64,000 nt of DNA from Caloramator fervidus (lineage in GTDB: Bacteria > Bacillota > Clostridia > Clostridiales > Caloramatoraceae), in assembly GCF_900108045.1 (NCBI RefSeq), contig NZ_FNUK01000009.1:1-64000 (forward strand), in the 5' to 3' direction. How positions within the stretch are numbered: position 1 is the stretch's first letter; each line of letters begins with the position of its first letter. Shown piece after piece: positions 7,927-16,732 of the stretch. The notes under the pieces are model-generated. The model did not search any database. It was not told the origin of the DNA and saw only the letters and a list, made by a program, of their open reading frames with translations. Made by a program: the position numbers and the translations under genes.

Positions 7927-8801
7927 ATTATTTTAGCCCCTTCATAATCTATATTTACTTCCTTAACTATCCAGCTTCCTTCAAAATTATATATAGCCTT
8001 TTCTATTTTTGCTTTAAAATCCGTATTCTCCTTATCAACTATAGCCATAAGAGTAGATCCAGAACCGCTTATAAAAACTGCAAGGCTACCTAAATCTAAA
8101 CATTTCTCTTTTATAGTATCAAAACCCTTTATAAGCTCCTTTCTATAATCCTCATGTATTTTATCTCTGCAGGCTATTTTTATATTATCATTTCCCTCAA
8201 TAAAGGAAGTTATAAGAAGGGAAACCCTACCTATGTTAAAAACTGCATCCTTATAATCTATAACCTTTGGCAAAACCTTTCTTGCCTTTTCTGTTGAAAC
8301 TGTAAATTGAGGAATTAAGGCATAAAACTTAAATCTATCTGAAACCTTGATTTTATTATAATAAACCCTATCCTTTTCATGAATTGCTGCCGTCATACCT
8401 CCAACCAAAGCAGGAATTACATTATCAGGATGTCCTTCTATTTGAGTTGCAATATTTAGAATTTCTTCCTTTGAATAAACACATCCCACAAGTTCATTGG
8501 CCACCAAAAGGCCTCCAATTATACAAGCAGCACTGCTTCCAAGCCCCCTTGATATAGGAATCTTACTATCCACTTTTATTTTAATTCCCCTCGGTGAATA
8601 TGATGCACTTTCAAATATCCTTTTCATAGATTTATAAATTAAGTTATCCTCGCCTTTAAATTTATCGTCACATCCCTCTATAACTAGTCCTTTTTCTATT
8701 TCTTCGACTTCTATATAACAATAAAGATCCAATGCTATTCCTAAACAGTCAAACCCTGGCCCTATATTGGCAGTTGTAGCAGGAACCCTTACTTTAACCA
8801 T
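7920..8801 (-). CDS. thrB: Homoserine kinase
   Basis: Phosphorylates homoserine to O-phosphohomoserine, the substrate of threonine synthase. It is a 293-residue GHMP kinase. The ATP-binding motif PISRGLGSSAA lies near residue 85, with an N-terminal GFDCLGIALD segment and a C-terminal GSGSTLMAIVD loop. It starts one base after the thrC stop, with GGGGGATTAAT before the ATG, so the two genes are co-translated. Homoserine dehydrogenase is not in the window, so homoserine must be made from a gene elsewhere. Confidence 0.96.
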   Translation of the reverse strand: MVKVRVPATTANIGPGFDCLGIALDLYCYIEVEEIEKGLVIEGCDDKFKGEDNLIYKSMKRIFESASYSPRGIKIKVDSKIPISRGLGSSAACIIGGLLVANELVGCVYSKEEILNIATQIEGHPDNVIPALVGGMTAAIHEKDRVYYNKIKVSDRFKFYALIPQFTVSTEKARKVLPKVIDYKDAVFNIGRVSLLITSFIEGNDNIKIACRDKIHEDYRKELIKGFDTIKEKCLDLGSLAVFISGSGSTLMAIVDKENTDFKAKIEKAIYNFEGSWIVKEVNIDYEGAKIIK

Positions 8802-8802
8802 A

Positions 8803-10287
8803 TTAATCCCCCTTAAGTATATCCTTTATCACATCATAAATTTCCCCTTTATCAATAACCTTCTTATGCAAAACCCTTTTATTATTAAGCTCAACTATTT
8901 GCTTTGGGATAGATGTTTTTGTAAGCTTTGACAATTCATCAGCAAGCATAAATTCATCACCATAAGACTCTTTTAAAGTAATGGCTTTATAAACAGATGC
9001 TACAAATTTATATGGACTTGCAGTTGAAGCTATAATTGTCTTTGTATCGTCATCGGTATCCTTTAGATACTTTTTATAAACGTTTAATGCAACAGCAGTA
9101 TGGGGATCAATAAGATACCCAAGATTTAAAAAGGCCCACCTTATTTCAGAACATGTCTCCTCATCGTCTGCAAAATTAGCATAAAAATCCTTTAAAGAAT
9201 CCATATATTTTTCTGAAAGCTTAAAGCATCCAAATTCTTTCAAATCCCTCATTAGAGCTCTAATTATATCCTCATCCTCATCACAGACATCATATAAAAA
9301 TCTTTCTAGATTGCTGGATACTAAAATGTCCATAGAAGGAGATATTGTTGTATAAAAATTTCTTCTAATATCATATACTCCACTCCTTAAAAAATCATAA
9401 AGAACATTATTTTTATTTGATGCACATATTAGTTTATTAACCTTAAGTCCCATCTTTTTTGCATAATAGGCAGCAAGTATGTTACCAAAGTTTCCTGTTG
9501 GAACAACTATATTTACATATTCCCCTTCAGATATTTCCCCCATTTTTAAAAGTTTTAAGTAGGCATAAAAATAATATACTATCTGTGGGAAAAGCCTTCC
9601 TATGTTTATTGAATTTGCAGAGGATAAAGCATAACCTCTTTTATCAATTTCTTCATTAAAGTAAACATCCGAAAAAATCTCCTTTACAGCCCTTTGGGCA
9701 TCATCGAAATTGCCGTTTATTCCAAAAACAAAGGTATTTTCTCCCTCTTGAGTTGTCATCTGCAATCTTTGAATGTTGCTAACCCCTTTAGAAGGATAAA
9801 AAACTATTATCTTCATTCCCTCTATATCCCTAAAAGCCTCAAGGGCAGCCTTTCCTGTATCCCCAGATGTTGCTGTTAGAATTACTACCTCCTTTTTAAT
9901 ATTTTCTTTTAATTTTGCTTCTTTTAAAAGGTATGGAAATAATGATAGAGCCATATCCTTAAAGGCAAGGGTTGGTCCATGGAATAGTTCAAGAAAATAA
10001 AACTTATCCTTCTTTACTAAAGGAACTATTTCTTTTGTATCAAACTTATCATCATAGGCCTTAGTTATATAATTTAAAAGTGTGTTTTCATCAAAGTCAT
10101 TAAAATAATTTTTAAGAATATAAAATGCAAGTTCGTTATAACTCTTATTCATAAGTTCTTTAAAATTCAATTCTACCTTTGGGAACTTAATAGGAACAAA
10201 CAATCCTCCATCATCAGCTAATCCTTGAATTAAAGCTTTTGTAGACGTTAACCTTATATTTCCCCTCGTGCTTTTATACTCCATCAT
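8803..10287 (-). CDS. thrC: Threonine synthase
   Basis: Pyridoxal phosphate enzyme that converts O-phosphohomoserine to threonine. At about 494 residues it is the longer fungal/proteobacterial-like form. Visible are the N-terminal YKSTRGN segment, the PLP lysine region FHGPTLAFKDMALSLFP, and the phosphate-binding TATSGDTGKAA. The start is taken at the ATG at 10287, because a GGGGG Shine-Dalgarno run lies just upstream; the ATG at 10296 would place that run inside the gene. A promoter precedes it, and thrB follows after one base. Confidence 0.95.
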   Translation of the reverse strand: MMEYKSTRGNIRLTSTKALIQGLADDGGLFVPIKFPKVELNFKELMNKSYNELAFYILKNYFNDFDENTLLNYITKAYDDKFDTKEIVPLVKKDKFYFLELFHGPTLAFKDMALSLFPYLLKEAKLKENIKKEVVILTATSGDTGKAALEAFRDIEGMKIIVFYPSKGVSNIQRLQMTTQEGENTFVFGINGNFDDAQRAVKEIFSDVYFNEEIDKRGYALSSANSINIGRLFPQIVYYFYAYLKLLKMGEISEGEYVNIVVPTGNFGNILAAYYAKKMGLKVNKLICASNKNNVLYDFLRSGVYDIRRNFYTTISPSMDILVSSNLERFLYDVCDEDEDIIRALMRDLKEFGCFKLSEKYMDSLKDFYANFADDEETCSEIRWAFLNLGYLIDPHTAVALNVYKKYLKDTDDDTKTIIASTASPYKFVASVYKAITLKESYGDEFMLADELSKLTKTSIPKQIVELNNKRVLHKKVIDKGEIYDVIKDILKGD

Positions 10288-10316
10288 AACCCCCATTTTT
10301 ATAATTTTCTTAAAAT

Positions 10317-10344
10317 TATAACATAAAAATAAATATGTTCAATT
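10317..10344 (-). promoter_or_regulatory. thrCB promoter
   Basis: On the minus strand TTGAAC (10344-10339), a 16-base spacer and TATAAT (10322-10317) lie about 30 bases before the thrC start. The leader is too short for a T-box or attenuator. Confidence 0.65.
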
Positions 10345-10378
10345 ACAAAACACGACCCAACTTATAAAATTTCTAACT

Positions 10379-11155
10379 TTATTTTACACTGCTTAATAAC
10401 TTGTAAAACCTATCTATTACATATATCATATCGTTATCAAGTCTTTTATAAGCCTCCATCTTTAAATCTTCAGATATAGAACCGTAATATGCCTCTGCTA
10501 TTCCTCCTGTTATACAAGCAATAGTATCGCTATCTCCTCCTATTGAAATTGCATTTCTTATAGCATCTTCAAAATCTTCAGATTCAAGAAATGCCCTTAT
10601 AGCCTGAGGAACTGACCCTTGACAGCTAACATCAAACCTATACCATGTTCTAATGCTATCCAAAGGCTCATCTAAATAATAATTAAATCTTTTCTCTATC
10701 TCTTCTTTAATCTCTTTCTTTGTTGCACCTTTTCTTGCTAAAAATATAGCCAAAGCTGTAGCCTGAGCTCCTTTAATTCCTTCAGGATGGTTATGGGTAA
10801 CTTTTGCACTTTCTTCAGCCATTTTTAAAACTTCTTCTTCAGTATTATAATAAAATCCTATCGGACTAACTCTCATAGCTGAACCATTTCCAAAACTGTT
10901 ATAAGGTTCAAATCCATCTGATAATCCCCAGCTTATAAATCTTTCCCCATATCCTGCATCAGGATATCTTCTAAACCATTCCTTATATGCAACATTAAAA
11001 GGCTTATTACTTAGTAGTGCATCCATAGTCGCGATGGTAAGAACAGTATCATCAGTAAAACGAGAATATTGATTAAAAAGCTCAAAATCCTTTATCTTTC
11101 TATTTTGAAATTCAAATCTTGAGCCAACAATATCACCTATAATAGCACCAAGCAT
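10379..11155 (-). CDS. ADP-ribosylglycohydrolase family protein
   Basis: Member of the DraG/ARH family, about 258 residues, which removes ADP-ribose from proteins or from small ADP-ribosylated molecules using two metal ions. Metal-binding signatures are FTDDTVLTIAT near residue 35 and GGDSDTIACITGGIAEA near residue 215. The start is the ATG at 11155, nine bases after AGGAG; the ATG at 11164 directly abuts that site. No ADP-ribosyltransferase (DraT) or nitrogenase gene is nearby, so nitrogenase control is not supported. The real substrate is unknown. It appears to be a single-gene unit upstream of thrC. Confidence 0.9.
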   Translation of the reverse strand: MLGAIIGDIVGSRFEFQNRKIKDFELFNQYSRFTDDTVLTIATMDALLSNKPFNVAYKEWFRRYPDAGYGERFISWGLSDGFEPYNSFGNGSAMRVSPIGFYYNTEEEVLKMAEESAKVTHNHPEGIKGAQATALAIFLARKGATKKEIKEEIEKRFNYYLDEPLDSIRTWYRFDVSCQGSVPQAIRAFLESEDFEDAIRNAISIGGDSDTIACITGGIAEAYYGSISEDLKMEAYKRLDNDMIYVIDRFYKLLSSVK

Positions 11156-11311
11156 TAAAACCATCTCCTAAGTTTATTTTAACAATTAAATGTTTCTTTA
11201 CTATAAAATTTTTAAGCTTATTTACTACTACTCTAGTTTTTTATAAATTGATCTAAATCAAGTTTTTAATAAAAATTATCTTTTCGTCTTTAATGTAAAT
11301 TCTAAATCCAT

Positions 11312-11372
11312 TTATCACAAAAGGCAGGCATATGAGTAAAATGCCCGCCTCGACTATTAACACTGAACCAAA
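11312..11372 (-). repeat. Dispersed intergenic repeat, copy C
   Basis: On the minus strand GGTTCAGTGTTAATAGTCG leads into GGCGGGCAT and ATGCCTGCC arms, matching copy A. It lies about 40 bases behind the stop of the gamma-glutamylcyclotransferase-like gene, in the same orientation as the other copies. The rest of 11165-11414 shows no gene. Confidence 0.5.
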
Positions 11373-11414
11373 AAGGATACTATCTTTTAATGTCAACTAA
11401 TATTTGTTTTTTAT

Positions 11415-11816
11415 TTATTCATTATTTTTTAAAAACTCTTTCCAATCCCCACTTGGAATATAAATGCTTGTTTTTTCATCAATTTTTTGCTTATAAATAT
11501 AAACATCTATTAATTCTATTCTTCCACTATCATAAAACACTTTTCTTTTTTCTCTTAAATATGAAGGCCCTTGAGTGTTAAAAAAGTTCATTTCTAATAA
11601 ATCTATTTCATCAATTACTACATCATTTCCTAATTCAAGTATTTCACCAACAATTTTATCTTCTCCATCAACCAAAGCAGGACAATTATAACTTTTAAGA
11701 TGATATAACTTACCAAAAGTATATCCTTTACTTATACTAATAATCTTTCCTCTCAAGTATTTCTCAAAATTACTTAACCCACTCATTAACGTCCCATATA
11801 CAAACAACTTTTTCAC
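11415..11816 (-). CDS. Gamma-glutamylcyclotransferase-like protein
   Basis: A 133-residue AIG2/GGCT-like fold protein. The N-terminal [11 protein letters not shown] is the substrate-loop signature (YGTL), and the [11 protein letters not shown] segment near residue 75 carries the Glu expected in catalysis. Family members release 5-oxoproline from gamma-glutamyl amines or peptides. The GTG start overlaps the end of pcp (ATGTGA), so it is co-translated with a pyroglutamyl peptidase and two membrane proteins. That context supports a role in 5-oxoproline metabolism, but the family also includes proteins of other function. No strong ribosome binding site is seen apart from a distant GAGAGGA. Confidence 0.8.
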   Translation of the reverse strand: MKKLFVYGTLMSGLSNFEKYLRGKIISISKGYTFGKLYHLKSYNCPALVDGEDKIVGEILELGNDVVIDEIDLLEMNFFNTQGPSYLREKRKVFYDSGRIELIDVYIYKQKIDEKTSIYIPSGDWKEFLKNNE

Positions 11817-12436
11817 ATTGTTGTTTTTTTTTCCTCTCTAACTATAACCTTTATTGCTGTTTCAATTGCTTTAACCATAGTCTCTATTGACATAGAAGGA
11901 GTATTAGGTTTATCTATAACCTGTTCAGGTAAATATGGTATATGAATAAAACCTGCTTTAATGTTTAATTTATTTTTCTTAATATAGTTTAAAATACCAT
12001 ACAACAAGTGATTGCACACATATGTGCCAGCAGAATTTGATATCGATGCAGGAATTTTTTCTTCCCTAATACCATTGACAATGGCTTTAATTGGCAATGT
12101 TGAAAAATAAGCAGGTTCACCTGATTCATCAATAGGAGTATCAATAGGTTGCTGACCCAAATTATCAGGTATCCTTGCATCATCAATGTTTATTGCAACT
12201 CTTTCAATTGTAATATCAAACCTACCACCTGCTTGTCCTATACTTAAAACTACATCTGGTTTTTCTTCCTTAATTTTTTCTATAGCCCTATCAACTGAAA
12301 CGTAAAATGCAGTTGGCACCTGTAGTTTAATTATTTCAGCTCCTTCGATAACATCGTTTAATCGTGTTAATACTTCATAAGAAGGATTGATTTTTTCTCC
12401 ACCAAATGGATCAAAAGCTGTAACTAATATCTTCAT
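11813..12436 (-). CDS. pcp: Pyrrolidone-carboxylate peptidase
   Basis: Cysteine peptidase (family C15) that removes N-terminal pyroglutamate (5-oxoproline) from peptides in the cytoplasm. About 207 residues, the normal size. Signatures are [14 protein letters not shown] at the N-terminus, a Glu region near [15 protein letters not shown], and the catalytic Cys in [13 protein letters not shown] near residue 140. A His near the C-terminal IHIPYLPEQ completes the triad. The start is the ATG at 12436, eight bases after AGGAG. It lies between DUF979 and the GGCT-like gene in one operon. Confidence 0.96.
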   Translation of the reverse strand: MKILVTAFDPFGGEKINPSYEVLTRLNDVIEGAEIIKLQVPTAFYVSVDRAIEKIKEEKPDVVLSIGQAGGRFDITIERVAINIDDARIPDNLGQQPIDTPIDESGEPAYFSTLPIKAIVNGIREEKIPASISNSAGTYVCNHLLYGILNYIKKNKLNIKAGFIHIPYLPEQVIDKPNTPSMSIETMVKAIETAIKVIVREEKKTTM

Positions 12437-12460
12437 AAACTCCACTCCTTTTTGAATTTA

Positions 12461-13417
12461 CTAAAATGCCCATGTATACATAAGAATTATATGAATAATA
12501 AGCATTACTATAGCTACAGGAACTTGATATTTTATTACACCATATTTTTTATCCTTTATCTCAAGAATAGCAGTAGGAACAATATTGAAATTTGCTGCCA
12601 TTGGGGTCATTAATGTTCCACAATATCCTGCTGTTAAACCTAAAGCCGAGACTATAACTGGATTACCACCTTGAGCAATAACAAATGGAACTCCAATACC
12701 TGCAGTTATTACTGCAAACGCTGCAAAAGCATTACCCATAATCATAGTAAATAACGCCATACCAACGCAATATGCGATAACTCCTAACAATATGTTGCCT
12801 TGAGGTATAACGCTTTTTATTCCTGAAGATATTACATCTCCAACTCCGGCAGCAGCAAAAACTGCTCCCAATGCTGCAAGCAATTGTGGTAATAAGCTAA
12901 CAGGTCCTACTAATTCCAATAATCTTCTTCCTTCATCTGCCATTTCGCTAACCCTACCATTGGTATAAATTATTGCAATTATTGCAGAAAGAATAGTTGC
13001 TATTCCAAGAGCTACTAAAGAACCTAATTGCTTAGTCCATATTTGAGCAATTATAAAAGTCAAAATTCCAAGAGATAGAGCTGGTATAAATATCTTATTC
13101 CCAATTTTTTCAGACATTGTTTTCTTAAATTCATTTGTTGATTCGTTATATTTCCCTATTTTAACCAATTTAAATGCAGATAAAATTGCTAATACAATTA
13201 CCATATAGCCTACTATTACGTCTGGTATCATTATTTCCTTATTCCCCCATATCAATCCAAATCTACTAAAAGTAAATATAACGCCTAAAATTGTCCAAAA
13301 GATTGCAGTAGAAAATCTTGAGCTATGCGTATCATCTTTAAATGTCGCGTAAGCAGAATAAAAACAAACAATACCACACATTACATAAAGAAGCTCAGTA
13401 AGCGAAGTTTTAAGCAT
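12461..13417 (-). CDS. DUF979 membrane protein
   Basis: A 318-residue, highly hydrophobic protein with about eight to nine membrane helices, of the DUF979 family. Gly/Ala-rich segments such as GVGDVISSGIKS and the PMAANFNIVPTAIL end resemble re-entrant loops of ion-coupled organic acid carriers. DUF969 and DUF979 are usually found together next to pcp in Firmicutes, and here they precede pcp. I infer that the pair forms an uptake carrier for pyroglutamate or pyroglutamyl compounds, but no transport data are implied by the sequence itself. GGGGAGGGTAAGGT precedes the ATG. Confidence 0.88.
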   Translation of the reverse strand: MLKTSLTELLYVMCGIVCFYSAYATFKDDTHSSRFSTAIFWTILGVIFTFSRFGLIWGNKEIMIPDVIVGYMVIVLAILSAFKLVKIGKYNESTNEFKKTMSEKIGNKIFIPALSLGILTFIIAQIWTKQLGSLVALGIATILSAIIAIIYTNGRVSEMADEGRRLLELVGPVSLLPQLLAALGAVFAAAGVGDVISSGIKSVIPQGNILLGVIAYCVGMALFTMIMGNAFAAFAVITAGIGVPFVIAQGGNPVIVSALGLTAGYCGTLMTPMAANFNIVPTAILEIKDKKYGVIKYQVPVAIVMLIIHIILMYTWAF

Positions 13418-13444
13418 ACCTTACCCTCCCCATCTTTTCAGAAT

Positions 13445-14152
13445 TTAGTTAGTATCATTCTTAAAAAAATCTTTGCTTTTATTCAATTTTAGTAAATATT
13501 TCCTATCAAATTTTTTATCAAAGTATAAAAATTGAATTGTCCCAACAAGCATTATAATTAATGCTATAGGAATCGAAGCTTTTGCTACATCCAAAGCTTC
13601 TACTGTATAATTCAATTCCTTCATAACTCCAACAATTAGCAGTACCCCTCCTGCCGCAACAAAGCAATTTTGTCCAAAGAAATTACCATAATTTTCAGCT
13701 GCTGCTTGAAGGCCTTTAATTGCTTCTAAATCATCCTCTTCAATATTTCCATATCTATTTTTAGCAGCTCCTTCAGCCATAGGAAAAATTAAAGGTCTTA
13801 TAAATTGTACATGACCACCTAACCTAAGACTAAACATTGCAGCTAAAGTCCTTAAAATTAAATATATTGATGTAAGTTTCCCGACCGTTGCAGATTTTAT
13901 TTTACTTATTATAAATGCTGCTCTCTCTCTTAATCCATATCTTTCCAGCAATCCAATTACTGGTAAAGAAATTATAAAAAGAGACATATATCGGTTTTCA
14001 ACAAATGCTTTACCTAAAGTTTCTACTACATTATTAAATGGGATGCCTGCCACCATACCCGTTACAATGCCTGCAAATACCACAATAGCTAAAATATCAA
14101 GTTTTAAAACAAAACCAACAATAATAATTAAAATACCTATTAATTTTATCAT
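13445..14152 (-). CDS. DUF969 membrane protein
   Basis: About 235 residues with roughly six membrane helices, DUF969 family. Motifs include the conserved SLRLGGHVQFIRPLIFPM stretch and GNFFGQNCFVAAGG near residue 165. It is the first gene of the DUF969-DUF979-pcp-GGCT operon and likely the other half of a two-subunit transporter. The start is ATG at 14152, six bases after AGGAGG; the earlier ATG at 14170 would read through that site. Upstream lies an imperfect inverted repeat that may be an operator. Confidence 0.88.
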   Translation of the reverse strand: MIKLIGILIIIVGFVLKLDILAIVVFAGIVTGMVAGIPFNNVVETLGKAFVENRYMSLFIISLPVIGLLERYGLRERAAFIISKIKSATVGKLTSIYLILRTLAAMFSLRLGGHVQFIRPLIFPMAEGAAKNRYGNIEEDDLEAIKGLQAAAENYGNFFGQNCFVAAGGVLLIVGVMKELNYTVEALDVAKASIPIALIIMLVGTIQFLYFDKKFDRKYLLKLNKSKDFFKNDTN

Positions 14153-14203
14153 ATTGACCCTCCTCAACATTTATTTTTAATACTATTTTATTTAACCTTC
14201 TTG

Positions 14204-14237
14204 TATAATATGTTTATGTTATATAAAACACATTATA
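14204..14237 (-). promoter_or_regulatory. Candidate operator upstream of the DUF969 operon
   Basis: Arms TATAATATGT (14204-14213) and ACACATTATA (14228-14237) form an inverted repeat with one mismatch, 24 bp centre to centre. They contain -10-like TATTAT and TATAAT sequences read on the minus strand. It lies about 50 bases before the DUF969 start. No regulator gene is next to the operon. Confidence 0.35.
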
Positions 14238-14318
14238 TTTAACTTTATCATTTATACACTTAATTTCAAAAATTTAATTTATTTGTATCAAGATTAAATC
14301 TCAACACATTTATTTAAA

Positions 14319-14396
14319 CATCAATTATATAATCCTTTAAAATTAACAAGAGCAATCATTTTAATACTTTCCCACCCCAACTTTTGACATAAAGCC
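14319..14396 (-). repeat. Dispersed intergenic repeat, copy D (decayed)
   Basis: On the minus strand GGCTTTATGTCAAAAGTTGG leads into GGTGGG and a degraded right arm, then CTTGTTAATTTTAAAGGA. It matches copy A over its whole length, with the hairpin partly lost. It begins just after the T tract of the rnpB terminator. Confidence 0.5.
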
Positions 14397-14397
14397 A

Positions 14398-14430
14398 AAT
14401 AAAAAACCACTACGCAAAAAGCGTAGTGGT
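14398..14430 (-). terminator. rnpB terminator
   Basis: The 10-bp stem ACCACTACGC and GCGTAGTGGT (14406-14415 and 14421-14430) has a five-base loop and is followed by six T on the minus strand. It lies 13 bases after the 3' end of the RNase P RNA. Confidence 0.85.
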
Positions 14431-14442
14431 ATCGATGCGAAA

Positions 14443-14816
14443 GTTGAGTAAGCCTGTAAGCCGAGTTCTGTTTTAGATGGTCATCTATCTAGGCCTACTG
14501 TTGCCAGCAGGCTCAAGCGACCTTACCCGGGAGCGCGCCGGGCCAGCGCATATGCTCCCCTATTTGGTCTTGCTCCAGGTGGGGTTTACAGAGCCACACT
14601 GTCGCCAGTGTGCTGGTGAGCTCTTACCTCACCTTTCCACCCTTACCAGGCAGCATAAGCTGCTCTCACCAATCCACTAGGATTGGATCTGGCGGTATAT
14701 CTCTGTTGCACTTTCCTTGGAGTCGCCTCCACTGGGTATTACCCAGCACCCTGCCCTGTGGAGCTCGGACTTTCCTCTCCCGCATAAAGCGGCAGCGACC
14801 ATCCGGCTTACTCAAC
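14443..14816 (-). ncRNA. rnpB: RNase P RNA, class A
   Basis: Catalytic RNA of ribonuclease P, which trims tRNA 5' ends. The ends pair as helix P1 (GTTGAGTAAGCC with GGCTTACTCAAC). Conserved landmarks on the minus strand are GAGGAAAGTCCGAGCTCC near the 5' end, GGAAAGTGCAACAGAGA, GGTAAGGGTGGAAAGGTG, the CCACCTGGAGCAAGACCAAA stretch, and AACAGAACTCGGCTTACAG at the 3' end. The pattern is class A, as in most Clostridia, and not the class B of Bacillus. It is about 374 bases long, with its own terminator. Confidence 0.97.
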
Positions 14817-14918
14817 TATATTTTCTTTTATATAATAATCAAGGCAAATAATATATTATCATGAAATAAAATTTTTGTCTACATATATTTTATAGAAAAA
14901 CCAGAAATATTTTCTTAT

Positions 14919-16019
14919 TCAAACAGTCTTAAATGGATTTTTATTTGTCTCTGTCAATACACACTCTACATCAAATTTATGTTTAACAAGTTCCATCAAG
15001 TAAGAAACAGCAATAAATTCACTACCAAAATGCCCTATATCTAATACTATTAAACCTTCCTCCTTAGCAAATAATGCTTCATGGTGTTTTAAATCCCCTG
15101 TTATTAAAACATCACATTTATTTTTTATTGCATCTTTAATAAAAGATGAACCACTTCCCCCTACAACTGCTACTTTTTTTATTTTTCTGTCAACTTCACC
15201 TACAACCCTTACATTAGTTATATTAAAATTTGTTTTTATAAACTCTATTAAGTCTTTCACTGTATATTCTTTTTTAAACTGACCAATCCTTCCTGTTCCC
15301 TCAATAATAGAATTTTTAAGAGAATAAATATCATAAGCTACCTCTTCATAGGGATGAACTTTTAACATAGCTGAAACTACTTTGCTTAAATCTTCCTCTT
15401 TAACTATTGTTTCTATTCTAACCTCATCAACAAATTCTAATTTATTTTTATGACCTATAAAAGGATTCGAACCTTCTAAAGGCATAAAAGTTCCTTGACC
15501 GTTTATATTAAAGGAACAATGACTGTAGTTTCCAATATGTCCTGCACCTTCGTTTAAAATAGCTTCTCTTACTGCTTGAGCATAATTTTTAGGAACATAG
15601 CAAACTAGCTTATAAAGTCTAATTTCTTTAGTTGGTGATAAAATACAAATATCTTCTAAATTTAACTTTTTTGAAATATAATCATTTAACCCATCACGTC
15701 CATTATCAAAATTAGTGTGGACTGCAAATATATTTAGATCGTTTTTTATTGCTTTATAAATGATTCTACCCAAATAATCATCCGTCGTTATTTTTTTAAT
15801 AGGAGTAAAAATCAATGGATGATGGGATATAATCATATCACACCCCAAGCTTATAGCTTCATCAATAACAGAATTAGTTACATCAAGGGTAAATAAAATT
15901 TTTCTTACATCCTTATCCTTATCCCCAATCAAAAGTCCAACATTATCATAATCTTCAGCAAGCTTAGTTGGAAACTTTTTATGTAAATAATCCATTATAT
16001 CTTTTACCTTTGTAACCAT
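14919..16019 (-). CDS. Nif3-like dinuclear metal-binding protein (YqfO family)
   Basis: A 366-residue NIF3/DUF34 protein, about the length of Bacillus YqfO, which has a PII-like domain inserted between the halves of the Nif3 fold. Metal ligands appear in ISHHPLIF near residue 64, in VHTNFDN near residue 100 and in a C-terminal VLDIGHFGSE. The biochemical role is uncertain; proposals include GTP cyclohydrolase-type activity and metal or nucleotide sensing. It overlaps the end of trmK by 16 bases, the standard Firmicutes pairing after rpoD. Confidence 0.92.
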   Translation of the reverse strand: MVTKVKDIMDYLHKKFPTKLAEDYDNVGLLIGDKDKDVRKILFTLDVTNSVIDEAISLGCDMIISHHPLIFTPIKKITTDDYLGRIIYKAIKNDLNIFAVHTNFDNGRDGLNDYISKKLNLEDICILSPTKEIRLYKLVCYVPKNYAQAVREAILNEGAGHIGNYSHCSFNINGQGTFMPLEGSNPFIGHKNKLEFVDEVRIETIVKEEDLSKVVSAMLKVHPYEEVAYDIYSLKNSIIEGTGRIGQFKKEYTVKDLIEFIKTNFNITNVRVVGEVDRKIKKVAVVGGSGSSFIKDAIKNKCDVLITGDLKHHEALFAKEEGLIVLDIGHFGSEFIAVSYLMELVKHKFDVECVLTETNKNPFKTV

Positions 16020-16687
16020 TCTCTCACTTCCTTAAATTCATTTAATAGATATGCTAACTCATTAAATCTTAGACTATCCTTTGGAACAGATTTTAAAATT
16101 TCTTCAAGGCCTTTAATTTTATAGTCTACATATTCTTTAACTAAAGGATGTCTTTTTTCTAATAATATTTTGCCAACATAATACAAAACTTCTTTACCAT
16201 AAGCTTCTTCTTTTCCATTTATAACTTTAATTATATGATAAAACTTATTATCATCCTTTACAATATCTTCATCCACTATTTTAAAATTGTTGTTAACCAA
16301 AAATTTTCTTAAAAGCTCTGGATTTTGCATAGGCTGAAGTATTAAATATTTTGCTGTATTAGCAATATGTCTTCCTTCTTTTAAAATGTTTGCTATCAAA
16401 TTTCCTCCCATACCAGCAATAACTATAACATCTGCTTCTCCTTCTTTTAATGGTAAAAGGCCATTGCCAATCCGTGTATCAACTTTGTTTATAACCCTAT
16501 ATTTTTTCAAATTTTTTATTGCTATATCAATAGGACCCTTTTTTACATCAGTTGCAATTCCTTTATTGCAAATACCTTTGGAAATGCAATGTATAAGAAC
16601 ATATCCGTGATCTGTCCCTATATCTGCTAAACATTCACATGGCGGAATCAAATCAACTATATGATTTAATCTTTCTGATAAAGTCAT
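16004..16687 (-). CDS. trmK: tRNA (adenine22-N1)-methyltransferase
   Basis: A 227-residue class I methyltransferase that makes m1A22 in tRNA, using S-adenosylmethionine. The SAM site appears as LADIGTDHGYV near residue 20, with VIAGMGGNLIANIL near residue 92. GGAGGTGAAGT precedes the ATG. It is placed between rpoD and the Nif3-like gene, as in Bacillus and most Clostridia. A terminator-like hairpin separates it from rpoD, so part of its expression may depend on readthrough. Confidence 0.94.
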   Translation of the reverse strand: MTLSERLNHIVDLIPPCECLADIGTDHGYVLIHCISKGICNKGIATDVKKGPIDIAIKNLKKYRVINKVDTRIGNGLLPLKEGEADVIVIAGMGGNLIANILKEGRHIANTAKYLILQPMQNPELLRKFLVNNNFKIVDEDIVKDDNKFYHIIKVINGKEEAYGKEVLYYVGKILLEKRHPLVKEYVDYKIKGLEEILKSVPKDSLRFNELAYLLNEFKEVREWLQR

Positions 16688-16732
16688 ACTTCACCTCCAC
16701 TTACCAAAAAACATTCTTAAATATAAAAAATA

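Noticed and set aside
10379-11155. Nitrogenase-regulating DraG
   Set aside because: No nif or draT gene is near, and the family is broad.
14477-14864. Plus-strand open frames of 67 and 84 codons over the RNase P RNA
   Set aside because: They lie opposite rnpB; the high GC and long frames come from the structured RNA, not from coding.
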